DNA of 64,000 nucleotides from Pseudoips prasinana (GCA_951640165.1 OX621243.1:5394001-5458000); one strand, 5' to 3'; shown: positions 43,824 through 55,075, counted from the first letter of the stretch. Notes: generated from the sequence alone by a model not told the origin. Numbers and translations are program-made.

Positions 43824-44080
43824 ACTTACTTATTTATCGTATGGGCAGTGGTAACCCTGGTGTCAGAGTTGTTCAAGCCGTCCCAGCAGACCTCTGACAT
43901 GGCTTAACGACTGTTGCCTAATGGCTATAACCGGGACCGACAGCTTAACGTGCCCTCCGAAGCACGGAGACGCTCAGAAATTGAACCACTTTGGCGGTCA
44001 CCCATCTATGGACTGACCGTGAGCCTAGTTGCTTAACCTCGCCGATAACTTACGGACCAGTGAGAGCATCTAGCTATGAG
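43824..44080 (-). repeat. 5S-SINE, best preserved copy
   Basis: On the minus strand GGTTAAGCAACTAGGCTCAC, GGTCAGTCCATAG and GATGGGTGACCGCC (43993-44006) follow each other with the spacing seen in 5S rRNA's internal promoter (A box, intermediate element, C box). After this come 'AGCGTCTCCGTGCTTCGGAG', 'GTCGTTAAGCCATGTCAGAG', 'AACAACTCTGACACCAGGG' and the tail. It lacks a complete 5S 5' and 3' stem, so it is not a 5S gene. Confidence 0.75.
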
Positions 44081-44311
44081 CGCCTCGCTAGCTTGAGACT
44101 AATCTCTATTAAAGCTGGCCGCCATGGTCAAAATAAACGAAGAGATCTTTACTCACCGCCAAACCCTAAAATATTACTTAACTTGTGAACTTAAAATTTA
44201 GCAAGGAGACAGTTTATAGGTAAAAGACAGAGAGTACTACGCAGTTAAGTGGAGAGTAGACTTTTGAAATATTGGATGGATTTTGTACTAGGGCCAAATA
44301 AATGGGTCTAA
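44081..44311. other. No recognisable feature
   Basis: Short spacer. Confidence 0.3.
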
Positions 44312-44405
44312 AGGAAGTCCAGGCGGATAGAGTCGCTAGTAAAATACATATATGTACAAGTATGTGACTAGCCACCGCTAGCGACTCTATCAGCCTGGAC
44401 TTCCT
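44312..44405. repeat. 94-bp foldback element
   Basis: 28-base inverted arms (44312-44339, 44378-44405) beginning AGGAAGTCCAGGC with a single mismatch, around a 38-base centre. It looks like a very small MITE; the target duplication is unclear. Confidence 0.75.
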
Positions 44406-45604
44406 ATGAGTAACATACTAATGTGTAATTTTAGTGAAACATAATAACAAAAAAATATATAATTTCATAACAACATATAATTAATTATGAAGTAACATAA
44501 AAAAGGAAATAATAACCACTTTTATTAAGGTGGGTTAATGATGCATCAAGTGCCTAATCAACCTACTATACTAGCAGCTACTATTAATTGCAGCCATTTT
44601 TCCATAGTATGCCACGATTTCCTTTCTATATGTTAAAACCAATATTATTGGAGTTTTTATGAAAACATCGCGTTGAAGTCTTTCCAATGCTTGGAAGAAA
44701 CAGTTAAAAAGAATTCAACGCGTCAAAATAATACAACTCATCCTATCAACATGGCAATAGAGATTTTACATCTACGGTTCAGGTGTTGTTTGCTATTTTA
44801 AACCCACTTCAAAAGAAAGGAGGTTATCAATGTAAATGTATGTCTTTGTATTTATTTCACGCGATTTGTCCTTGGTATGAGAATTTATTGAGTATTTATT
44901 TGATGGCAACTGTTTTCAATATACGCCCATTTAAATTTGTTCAAATGGATTGTCGTTAAGAAACTTGAAGTATGTACTAATAAAAAAAGTATTTATTTTT
45001 TAAATTAAGTAATATAGGAAAGGCTAATAATTCTTTAATCTATTATGTAATCATATTAGTATTTATCTAATTTTTAAACAGTATTTATGTCTTTATAATT
45101 TAATAAAATACCTTGCACCTGCACTGATAACCTCTTCCTTTTGCAATGCGTAAAAACGGCACTTTTTGCAGTGTTTTACCTAAATTAACGATTACGATTA
45201 TTTCATAATAATAAATCTTGACCACCAATTAACCCCTTTTATCTCTCTATTAGGTCTAAAAGCGGCTCAACTAGAATACACTCAAACCAACAAAAATGCA
45301 TAAAATAGCAAGTAAAATAACGCAGACAAAAATTACGTATACACAGGTAATACTCTACTAGTTAGTTATATTGCAGCGTATCTTTTACAATTGAACAAAA
45401 TAAAACGGAACCATTTCATTCGAACACAACACACAGGCGCAGGCGCATAACAAACAGCAAAAAGACGGGAGAGACAAAGCGGAGGACTGCAAAGCTATAT
45501 TTATGATTTTACGGTATCTCAACCCGTCATCGCTTGTTGTGCAGATTTGTACGAAGAGACTAATTTGGAGCGGCTAGAGAACTTATACACATTAAATTCG
45601 ACTT
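44406..45604. other. Long AT-rich stretch without recognised feature
   Basis: A GC-richer patch at 45425-45590 has no supported ORF. No repeat shared with the rest of the window. Confidence 0.4.
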
Positions 45605-45760
45605 AGAATTCGACTGCACGTGTGGCGCAGCGGCTAAGACAGTCGCCTCGCCACTTCATATCATAGGTTCGAGTCCAGCGCCGGACAACTATTTGACCCA
45701 TAAATAGCTTTTCTGAGTCTGGATGTAATTTGTGTCCGTCTATAATATGTTTGCAAAGTA
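45605..45760 (+). repeat. SINE-C, well preserved
   Basis: Box A 'GTGGCGCAGCGGCTAAGACA', box B 'ATAGGTTCGAGTCCAGC', then 'CCATAAATAGCTTTTCTGAG' and 'TCTGGATGTAATTTGTGTC'. Best reference copy of the family here. Confidence 0.8.
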
Positions 45761-47486
45761 CCCCGCGACACAGGGATTAAATTCAAACAAGCGGGCGTTG
45801 TCTTTAAAAAAAAATCAAAATAAACTGCCACTAGAAGGAACTTATAACCCAGAAATAATTATAATAAATAGGCATAACACCGAGTCGAACTATTTTAGAA
45901 TTTTGTGGTCGTTAATTTCTTAGATATTTTTTTTCTAAATAATGGCAATGGTATTATACAAAGTGTAACATAAATTAGAGGAAATACATAAAAAAAATGT
46001 TCCCATACAAAAATATTGATCGTCTGACGCATTTTGTACGGAAAGGCAAATTATTTTATCAGTTATATTATATATATATTTACGTATTCCAGAGATTGGC
46101 TTTTGTTTTATACATATTGGTATACCTTTTAGAAATAAATTCCTAAGCACACAAAGTACACCCAAGCTCAGAACTATCGTAACGTTTGTTCGTACGTATC
46201 GTAACGTCTATAGAATCAAATAAGGTAGATCGTAGCGTTCTTTTGCTCTAAGTAGCTTGTCGAGGGAAACACCACCGTTACCTTACGAAATACAGTTCCG
46301 ATAATACATTCATTATTATTATTATTATACAAAAAGTATGTATGTCTTTTTTATGGTCAAGCAATAAGCTGCGGTACCCAATTAACCAATGGTTGGCCTT
46401 ATGCCTGTTTGCCAACATGGTAGCATAAAACAAATACTCAACTTTCGATTTCATGTGAAAATGGCGCATCCATTTCATTCTTACTCTTGTTTGTATTAGC
46501 ATACCGAGCGTAGGCACGAGCGGAGCCGCGAGATATTATATGTAGAAGTATTTTGTACACATACATAGATAGATGGCGTTTTAGTTAGATTACTGTTTTA
46601 TTTAGTTTAGAAAGAGAGAAGTAAAACGGCTACAGCATAGAATTTTATTCTAAATTAACAAAAAGTAGTTTTAGAAAATGAAACATGTCAGAAATCATAA
46701 AATATAAATCAGTTAATCTAAATGATTTATGGATTTCGCTCAGCATTTCTTCCTTGAACAGTTGTGTCATAATCAATGGTCGGCGTAGGTAGTGCCACCT
46801 CAAATGTACAATTTAACGTGGACATACCCCGGGATTCCCGGGTTTTAAAATTGAATTATTTTATTCAACATATTTTACTATTTGTCTACCCTCAATTATA
46901 GGTGTAACAAATATTATCACCAAACCCTGCGAACGGAGATATTATCCAACTTACTTTGAAATATTAACTATGTCTCTGATTCCCAGGATTATGAGTATGT
47001 CCTCGACAAGTGAGTAAATTTTTGAGTAGATGTCATGGAATGCCATTAAATAAATTAAACCTAATTGAAATCTATGTATCAATAATGTACCACTTCAGTT
47101 TTCTGATTTATATGACATTGTTACTGCACTAAATATATCTAATGATAAATGTAATTTAAACCGAGATCAATTCTCATTAAATAAGACTATAAACTCAATA
47201 AATCCGAGTCTTAGTAGTAGTTAGCTAGGCTAATCACTCGGCAAAACAACACTTTGCGTACTTTACCGTCGTTGCGCTAAATACTTAAGTTCTCAGTTAC
47301 GCTTCCACTAAAATAACTAAGCAATTAAATAGAGCAAGATTTTAACGCGTTCACGGGCCATTGAGCCCGTTCTGATATTACGGTTAAGTTCGCTCCATAG
47401 ACTTTGGCACAATTAATAATGCTCCTGGGCTGAAATATTGCTACGGTGGCCAATCACAATGGAGATTACGCAACTACACAGGACAT
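45761..47486. other. Mostly unrecognised sequence
   Basis: Near 46395-46430 'GGCCTTATGCCTGTTTGCCAA' is a short match in form to the LINE-I terminus, so a small eroded LINE piece may sit there. No gene is seen. Confidence 0.35.
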
Positions 47487-47897
47487 AGCCATATGCTCTC
47501 ACCAGTACGTAAGGCCTCCTACGCTCTATACGGTTAGCCGCAATATGGTCAGCCGTTAGCAAGTAATATTGCTGACCGGCTGCCGCATCACAGTGCGAAT
47601 AAAAACTACTTTGTCATACAAATATCTGAGTACGGTCAGCCGCACGGCTGGCCGCATTGCGGCTAGCTGCATAGTGCGTAGGAGGCCTAAGTGATCAGTG
47701 AGGTTAAGCAACTAGGCCAGTGACCACCAAAGTGGTTAAATTTCAGAGCGTCTCCGTGCTTCGGAAGGTACGTTAAACTATCGGTACCGGTTGTAAACAA
47801 TATATAAAAGTCGTAAAGCCAAGCCAAATCTTCAGTGGTGGCTTGAATAACTCTGATATTGGTAATCACTGCCCATGCGATAGACAAGTAAGTAGAA
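47487..47897 (+). repeat. 5S-SINE copy split by a MITE
   Basis: The left piece CATATGCTCTCACCAGTACG continues, after removal of the MITE, with TAAGTGATCAGTGAGGTTAAG, matching the order in 43824-44080. It then reads AAGCAACTAGG, a shortened box-C region and the 'AGCGTCTCCGTGCTTCGGAA' and tail blocks. Confidence 0.75.
47513..47687. mobile_element. Harbinger-like MITE, 175 bp
   Basis: Inverted ends GGCCTCCTACGC extend about 50 bases with roughly three quarters matches by eye. The element is flanked by TAA on both sides (47510-47512 and 47688-47690), the 3-base TWA duplication of PIF/Harbinger elements. It interrupts a 5S-SINE, whose other copies confirm the boundaries. No coding capacity. Confidence 0.75.
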
Positions 47898-48339
47898 CAT
47901 ATTATATATGACTATAATAATAGTGATGTCACTAAAGCTATAGAATAGCTATAGTATAACTTGGAGTATGGTTTAGTTTTTGTATAATCGCTGTGACCTT
48001 ATTAAACCTAACTTAATTACTATTCATTACTCTGCTACAGTAACTAAAATAGGGCTAATACTAAGTCAGTGTATATTATAGTTATAGTTGCCATCGCAGT
48101 ACCACTTCTATTAATGTCGATTGAATAATCTATTGCCATTGTAAGTTCACAATTGGTCAGGGTTGTCACAAGAATAGTTTTATCATAAAGATCCAACAGA
48201 AAATATAGAACACCAATTTTATGAACCTTTTATATTGTTAATATTTTTTTCTTTTCCTATAATGCCACATCTGGAAATATGGTTCTCCAGATGGTAAGCA
48301 GTTTTAACCCACATGGCAAGACTTAGCCGTTACTATTCA
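47898..48339. other. No recognisable feature
   Basis: No gene or shared repeat. Confidence 0.35.
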
Positions 48340-48560
48340 CCATTACAGAAGAAATTCTTGGTAACAAAACAACAACACAATATAACAGGTCTGAAAAGCT
48401 CATCAGAGGGGAGAAGGCCAGCAGTACTTGTTTTCTGATTTTTGAATGCAACGCACCTGCAATCCTTTAGTGTTGAAAGTGACCATGGGCTGCGGTGATC
48501 ACTCAACAGCAGGTGACCCACATGCTCTTTTGTAAAATAGACCACTAATAAAAAAAAACG
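48340..48560 (+). mobile_element. LINE-J 3' end
   Basis: Plus-strand copy with 'TGCGGTGATCACTCAAC' and 'CAGGTGACCCACATGCTC' ahead of an A-rich tail (48549-48558). Degenerate coding region upstream. Confidence 0.6.
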
Positions 48561-48585
48561 TAGCATAGTGTTCGAGTGTGCTCCG

Positions 48586-48670
48586 ACTAAGGTAACTTTG
48601 GAGTTAAGGACTAAGGTAACTCCAAAGTTAGGTTCCTGCGCAAGCGCAGGAACGTAACTTTGGAGGTGTA
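48586..48670. repeat. Overlapping inverted repeats
   Basis: ACTCCAAAGTTAGGTTCCTG / CAGGAACGTAACTTTGGAG (48619-48641 and 48644-48665) pair with one indel around a 2-base loop. A further 'TAACTTTGGAGTTA' at 48593-48606 can pair with the left arm instead, so two alternative folds exist. Confidence 0.7.
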
Positions 48671-48845
48671 ATTCTGGCATTTTTCAGACTTCGGAGCATT
48701 ACTAGGTTTTTCGCAACAGTAGTATATACAAATTGTCTAGGACTTATCGGCTCTCCGAATATTTCTTCTTATGCTAAGCTGAAGTCGAAAGCCTATCATA
48801 AATCATTCTTCTTTAATATAAGTAAGTGGTACACTGAACTGACAA

Positions 48846-48905
48846 TAGTCGTTAAGCCATGTCAGAGGCTAGGGTAACCACTGCCCATACGATAAGCGAT
48901 CAAGC
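48846..48905 (+). repeat. 5S-SINE tail fragment
   Basis: 'GTCGTTAAGCCATGTCAGAG' followed by 'GGGTAACCACTGCCCATACG' matches the 3' third of the family; the middle is deleted. Confidence 0.55.
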
Positions 48906-49210
48906 AATATAAGTAATGACTGCTAATCCTCGCTAATCATGAATCGACAAGTAATTATAACTTACTTCAAGCGTTGATAATCCCTATACAATCACATTAT
49001 CTCTAAACTACCTACAATTACGTTACCTAATCAATGTTAACACAAATTGGAAATAGTGAGATGTTATACCCGGAACTTAAGAATTGGAATGAACTAAACC
49101 CATTCGCATTCGCTTCATCTTTGTTTATGAGTTCGAAGAAACAATCATGTTAGAAGAAGGCTTAATCTCTAAACTGGCACTCCTCTCCTGCTTTTATAAC
49201 ACTTATATAA
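48906..49210. other. No recognisable feature
   Basis: Short non-repeat stretch. Confidence 0.3.
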
Positions 49211-49560
49211 TTGACTGCCTCGTTGGCCTAGCGGTAGCGCGTTCAACCACAGATAATGAGGTCCTGAGTTCAAATCCCGGGTCGGGCCAAATGTGCTTTT
49301 GGGACTTTTCAGTAAAAATAAAAAGTTTCTTAGTATCAGGCCGAAGTCTGGAAGTTGGCAGTATTATACCCCCGTACCTTGGAGAGCACCTAAAGCCATC
49401 GATCTTGTACATGACCTCTTTCTGGCGGAGTCACTAGTCGTCCCATCGGATCATGAGAGTGATAGAATAGAAAGTGCACTTGTGTTTGTGCGCACACTTG
49501 TAAACTATAATATTTCGCAGCTGGCTAGTTTTCATTGAGAGTACCTAGCTTCCGTGGACT
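49211..49560 (+). repeat. SINE-G, best full-length copy
   Basis: Box A 'TGGCCTAGCGGTAGCG' (49225-49240), box B 'GAGTTCAAATCCCGGGTCGG' and a body of about 270 bases with 'CCGAAGTCTGGAAGTTGGC' and 'GTCGTCCCATCGGATCATG'. It is longer than the A/B/C families. It has no A or ATT tail that I can delimit. Confidence 0.75.
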
Positions 49561-49689
49561 AACCTCCCTCCCTCCCTCCTACATACCACTGCAATTGAAG
49601 TAAGCCAGGGTCAAAAGTGACACATAATGAAATATTTCCACGAATCATTGCAACTGTCTTGGATCCCGCAACTAATTTAATCAAAAAGA
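49561..49689. other. Short spacer with a CCCT run
   Basis: A 'CCTCCCTCCCTCC' run at 49563-49579 is the only landmark. Confidence 0.4.
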
Positions 49690-50035
49690 AACAAGGAATT
49701 GTTTGATTTGATGCCTACGGCCACCTTCTACCATCGCACCTCTCGCCACAGACCGGGTATTCATCCTCACAACCTCGAACCTTTTCGATCACGTACGGTT
49801 CGCTTTCAACGAAACTTCCTCCCGCGTTGAGGTTGTGGAATGAACTCCCTGTTACGGTTTTCCCAAGAGACTACAGCATGGGGCCGTACAAAAAAGGAGT
49901 TATTAGGTTTCTAAAGAGTCGGCAACGCACTAATGATGCCCCTGGTGTTGCAAGCGTTCATAGGCTATGGTGACGTCTTACCATCAGGTGGGCTGTATGC
50001 TTGTTTGCCAACTAAGTTGAAAAAAAAAAGAAAAA
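49690..50035 (+). pseudogene. LINE-I, C-terminal coding end, 3' UTR and poly-A
   Basis: One frame reads TFYHRTSRHRPGIHPHNLEP and RSRTVRFQRNFLPR. After a one-base slip it continues LRLWNELPVTVFPR and later FLKSRQRTNDAPGVASVHRL. The F-L-x-R-x-x-x-L-W-N-x-LP-x-x-VFP pattern is the conserved close of jockey/CR1-type ORF2 proteins. An A-rich tail at 50019-50036 ends it. Only the last hundred codons or so are present, and they are broken. Confidence 0.75.
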
Positions 50036-50046
50036 CAAGGATAAGT

Positions 50047-50115
50047 TGGAATTAAAAGTACTATAGGACAACGAGCAAGCGGGTCATCTGATGGTAAGTG
50101 ATCAGTGTTTTGCCG
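50047..50115 (-). mobile_element. LINE-J fragment
   Basis: 'CAACGAGCAAGCGGGTCATC' and 'TGATGGTAAGTGATCA' match 43115-43165; the rest of the element is absent. Confidence 0.5.
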
Positions 50116-50372
50116 GTCTAAAGAAAGGAATAGGCCTGCTTCTTGGAAGTCGTTGTCGTAACGGATCGGAAATACATTAACAGTTAATTGATTCCACATA
50201 GTGCTTAAGCGCAGTACAAAGAGAATTACAATATAACATGTAGAACTTTAGGTTGGACTAGATCATGAAAACCGTGGACCTTTTTGTGGAAGGAATGCGA
50301 AGGCATTACCTTGCCTAAAAAAAGATGTGAAAGCTACTAGACGCGCAATCCCATATTGAGAATTTGCTCACC

Positions 50373-50398
50373 GAGTTGCAGCGCGGGCGCTGCAACTC
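50373..50398. repeat. 12-bp perfect hairpin in a CpG-rich patch
   Basis: GAGTTGCAGCGC and GCGCTGCAACTC around GG. The following sequence to 50450 is unusually rich in CG (CCGCGCGCGCGCCC). Confidence 0.7.
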
Positions 50399-50459
50399 AG
50401 TAAGCAATTTTGGCCACCGCGCGCGCGCCCTATCACCTCGCGCACGAACGGACTGGGAC

Positions 50460-51559
50460 AGAGATTTTATTCGAAACAGCGTGTCTAGTTATACATATAA
50501 GTCAATGTATGAAAGTGAAAATATTAAACAAAAGACGGTAAGGGAAAACCAGATTTTTTTTGTTAAAAGAGGACAGTTCTGGGTAAGAGGAAATGTTAGA
50601 ATACCCTTTCTTCCTCAGACCTAGGAATGGAAATAGCAATAAATAATATACACATGCCCACCTTGGGGTACGTTTGGTACAGTCAACAAAAACATTCAAC
50701 TGTAAAATGGTTCTTATTGTCGAATAATTAAAGTCTTATTTCATAAATGCAAATGACTGAAGATACGTACTAATAGTTAGTATATTAATACGAATTCAAT
50801 TTCGAACCAAAGCAATGCAAGGGCATGGATTGCTCTTGCATATTGATTGGTAGACGCTTTGCCGTTAAGCTACGAACGACACACACTAGCAGATCAAATT
50901 AAGGGATTCCCTAATTGACAGTTGCATGTGAAAGGTCGATGATGCTGCAAGCTATAAATCAGTGTTACAGTCAATATAGGCTGCAACGATATACTGAGCT
51001 GCAGCTTTTAGACACATAATTAATGATTATCTTATTTTTTTCTTTAGTAGTTAGTATATTTAATTGTATGTTGATTTATTTTTTATTTTAATACTTTTAA
51101 AGTTATACGTTTTATTTTTCTTTCTTGATTTCCTTTCTATATCATATATAACACCTTCCAAAACTAATATGTTTTCTCATTTATGAGATGAGATTAGATT
51201 ATTGCTCTTTGCATTGCGAGTAAAGCGCTAAAACAAAAAGTTTATGGGAATGTCAGATTATGTTTTCCGACTAACAAATAGCTCTATAATACCAAAGAAT
51301 ATGATACGCCGTTACTAAGTCCTCAATTATACTTAATCGTCTTTTAAATCCGTCTAAGTCCACTTTAATAGTCCACGTAAGACCTAGATGGGTATAATAC
51401 GACTGTAAATCTATTTAATTAGACCTCTTTTATAGAGTAATTGAATCGTGCGTATTGGAAATTATTGTGGAAATACATTTTATTTGAAAATATACCCAGT
51501 AAGGTATTCTTCTCTGCACTATGAAGGAATTACCTTTATTATCATACGCATATTATGTT
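50460..51559. other. Mostly unrecognised
   Basis: A tRNA-like minus-strand fragment may lie at about 50800-50880 ('TTCAATTTCGAACCAAAGC'). No gene is supported. Confidence 0.35.
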
Positions 51560-51735
51560 GAATGGATTTATGTCTAGTGTCAGAGTTCAAGTCGCCCCGT
51601 AAGGCTCTGACAAGGCCTAACGAATGATATAGCCGTGATTGGGATGTTTACGTGTTCTCTACAGCTGGAGATGTTAATAAAACCGATTTTATGGTCATCC
51701 ATATAGATAGCCGATTGTGAAGAGACTGATGGGGA
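51560..51735 (-). repeat. 5S-SINE, strongly diverged
   Basis: 'TAGTGTCAGAGTTCAAGTCG' and 'AAGGCTCTGACAAGGCC' at the plus-strand left end correspond to the tail of the family. The promoter-like part is nearly unreadable. Confidence 0.4.
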
Positions 51736-51904
51736 GAACTGGCTTTGAACGGATCATGTTTATGAGAAAGTGTGTTCATGTTAATATAGTACAAAATTGT
51801 AAGAGTTAAGTAAAAAGTAGTTAGATTTACTGTTTTAGAGTACAATTTAGTAATTAGCTTATTAAGCTACTCAGTGTTTAATTACTATCCTTAAGTATTC
51901 AGTA

Positions 51905-52150
51905 ATTGCGCTCATAGCCAAATGCACTCACCGATTTGTAAATGATTGCGAGGTTAGGTAACTAGGCTCGCGGTCAATTCATAGATTGGTGACCACCGAA
52001 TTGGTTAATGTTCTGAGCGTATGGCACGTTAAGCTGTCGGTTTCGGTTGTCGCCGTTAAATAACAGTCGTGAAGCCAGATCAGAGACATACTGGGCGGCT
52101 TGAACAATTTCGACACTAAGGTAACCACAGCCCATACGATAAGTAAGTAT
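51905..52150 (+). repeat. 5S-SINE copy
   Basis: GGTTAGGTAACTAGGCTCGC, GGTCAATTCATAGAT and TGGTGACCACC keep the 5S-like order. The tail 'AAGGTAACCACAGCCCATAC' and GATAAGTAAGTA close it. Confidence 0.7.
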
Positions 52151-54828
52151 CCTGAATAAGAAATATTACCTGTTGAATTTGACAATAAACTTATCTGTGT
52201 TCGTTGATTTTATTGAACGAAATACTCAAAAGTATAAGCCTCATGTTTGTTATCTACTAATCTGACAGACATCAAATAGGTTACACCAAGCAGGTATTTA
52301 TTTTTCTTATTGCCATGGAGATTAAGGACCGCAATCCGCAGACTTCATAATTAACCGGAAAATTCCGCATAGTAGCGCCATCTATGTGGGAACTGTTTTC
52401 CTTTAATTGAAAACTTCATGCTACCTCATTATGGCAGCGAATAAAGATTAGTTCTTCATACAGAAAATTATTCTCGTCAAGACACTTAGAAAAAGTAACT
52501 ACTAACTATTGTACCAGCTTATTACAGTTTAATTTAACTTAGCGCGCTATTCACCGAAAGTACACACAATGTACGCACAATACACTATACCAAACTCATC
52601 CAGTGTCGAGGAAATTAAAAAATATGTATATACTAAAAAGCATCAACATGACTTGCAATTTCTAATATGACAACAGTTTTTATATAGAATAAGGATATAA
52701 TCAATTAATCAAAATTCTTTATTGCGAACATATATAGTTAGGTAGGTACATTGCACATTCAAGGGTATTACTGATGTTGGCGTCGCTATGTTCAGCCAGT
52801 TAGAGCATGTAATTAATGGTACAAAATCATTATTTTACAGAGAATTACTATTAAAATATTATATAAATGTCACACTTATAATGATTGACTTTTGAACAAT
52901 TTACATCCTCCTTCAAATAACTGATTAAAAAATATATTTAAATGCCACCACTTTGAAAGCAAATTTGACGAAGAAATGTTATCAAGATCGAATCATAATC
53001 AAGTTTACTTAAATACAAAAGTATAAAAAACGGACTTACTGTTTTTAAAATATTCTAATCCAACGTCAGACATTTATTCACTTAACTGAATTAATCGAAT
53101 TTCTTCTATAGAGCATGTAGATCTAGGCTATAAAGAGAATGGATTAGTCACTAAGCACCTGTGTCGGCTAAAAAGTTTATTGTTCTAGCGGCCGTGTGAG
53201 CAAATGTGTAGTTTAAAATTCCTATTGTTAATATCATATATAGATTGACATATCGCCGTGAATAATATTGTCCAAGGAGGTGTGAATGTGAATCATTTTT
53301 TTTTATTTGTATAATTTACTGGCTGGAAACATTCAGAAGAAAATAGGTTTGTATGAGCTACGCCCTTTACGGATTATGCTCTTTCTTATTCTGTCCCCAT
53401 TAACAGCTCAAACATCTAAGTCCTACCTACAGTAAGAACTTGTTGTGCAATGTTCACTATAAATTTAATTTGTCAATAATGTTAGTAGGCTGTGCGTGCG
53501 ATCTGACGTGCGAAGGTCGTCTGTTCGCGAAGCCGCGCCGCCTGTTTGTTATATGGGTTATTAATAAATTGATATTTGAAGGGGTTATTGTGAACATAAA
53601 ATCTGTTAAATTATGAAGACTCTAAATTATTAAATTCATTAAAGTAGCGCTGTAATGCTGGTGTATAAAGTTATTTGATTTATTTATTATCGTCTAAGAT
53701 TACTTATTCAAGCTAGTTGTAACTACTTAATATGTAATTCTGCTTTAATACAAAGAAGGTTGAATGCACCATGGTGGTTTGTCTACTAAATAAGTACGTT
53801 TTAGTATAATACTGTTTTCAATTTTACTTACTGATTATTAGTATCACGTAGGCACGTAGTAGGCAAAATCAATCAATCAATAAAAAATTTGCCTATGGAA
53901 TTAAGCTACGCCTAGAACATCAATAGAGGAAGAATTCAAATAGTTCACAAACAGTTGGTTACAGAAAGTGATCGATCTGATATTACAATGGTGTTGATAC
54001 GAACATTTATATACTTAAATTGTATTGCGTGATTTGCTTGGAGTTTACGGCGAAATTAGGTTAGAAATTTTTATTTTTCTTTTTTATATTATTTAGTCGG
54101 AAAATAAACCTATAACCAGCCTGATAGCATTTCATTCCAATATCGATTCAGCAGAAACCCTTTTACTCGATTTTAGAAGGGCTCCGTGCTCTAATCTCTC
54201 GAGAATTCCTCGACAGGCAACACCCCCCACAATCTGAGCGTAATTGGTACATTCCGAAATGACCCACATTATATTATAAGACCGGTTTCACAATAATTCC
54301 TCTCTTCTCAACAAAGCCGCAGGGCACGCCAGCACAACGTATGATTTATCTATCCTTCAGCTCACGAAACTGCCACGCGAGTGTTGTGTTCAGTCATAAC
54401 ATGTTTAAACATTAATTGTTTACGCGCTAACTTTGTTGTTACATTTAGCGCTTTGTTAACTCTGTTTGTGTAGCATAAACTACATGTTTACAAAGCAAAT
54501 TTAAGATCGACAGATAATTATTTATTGCACACCAAAGCTAACTTATGTAGTAAGATAATTAAATGAAAGATAGTTTTTAAAATTTTATATTAAAGTAGTA
54601 ATTAACGACAGTGCGAGACGGGACGCGATGTCATGCGGGTCGCATTCGCCCTGAAGATGACTTCCAGAAGAAGTTGAAACGGTTGGCCGAATCCAACATA
54701 AAATTAATTACGTGAGTTACCCGTTACTATTTTTCATTATGTTGGCACCTCACATCAGTTTTAATAATAATATAAGATAATTTAATTCGCAAAAAAATAT
54801 TAGAAATGTATTTCAATTTACATTTTCC
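52151..54828. other. Longest low-repeat stretch; no gene identified
   Basis: This is the least repetitive part. GC-richer islands at 53480-53545 and 54150-54420, and a 35-codon open segment at 54606-54713 (ending DDFQKKLKRLAESNIKLIT), are candidates for host regulatory or coding sequence. None has paired splice signals or a motif I can name. Confidence 0.35.
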
Positions 54829-54952
54829 ACGTGTGACGCAGCTATTGCAATTTTGTGTGTTATGACAGTCCCGTCACTATTTCGTGTCCCGGGTTCGATT
54901 CTCGCGATGATTATATCTGTGTGACCCATGAATAGTTGTTCGCAGAGACACT
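54829..54952 (+). repeat. SINE-C copy, diverged
   Basis: 'CACGTGTGACGCAGCTATTG' and box-B-like 'GGGTTCGATTCTCGC' followed by 'CCATGAATAGTTGTTCGC'. The head carries a short insertion relative to 45605. Confidence 0.6.
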
Positions 54953-55075
54953 GCTGCACATTATCTGGGAGATATTCCCTCGGGAACACTTCTACGCCCC
55001 CCCCCCCTCCTCACGGGATGAGATGGGATAGTGATTTTCCTTGCCGTCATCCACGCAGTAATCCAACAATATAAC
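54953..55075 (-). mobile_element. RTE-family LINE 3' fragment
   Basis: 'GGGAGATATTCCCTCGGGA', an expanded C run (about 54996-55007) and 'CACGGGATGAGATGGG' match 30700-30740 and 33838-33880. It abuts the SINE-C. Confidence 0.55.

Noticed and set aside
43993..44050. True 5S rRNA gene
   Set aside because: Only the internal promoter region resembles 5S; the terminal stems are absent and a common repeat body follows.
48333..48680. 115-codon minus-strand ORF as a gene
   Set aside because: It spans a LINE-J fragment (antisense) and the hairpin cluster; no motif supports it.
49147..49437. 96-codon ORF as a gene
   Set aside because: It runs through a full-length SINE-G including its promoter boxes.
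53480..53545. CpG promoter of a host gene
   Set aside because: It is GC-richer than its flanks, but I see no initiator, downstream exon or other support.
54606..54713. Host exon reading DDFQKKLKRLAESNIKLIT
   Set aside because: There is no convincing acceptor or donor pair and no family match; it is left as a note in the low-repeat stretch.
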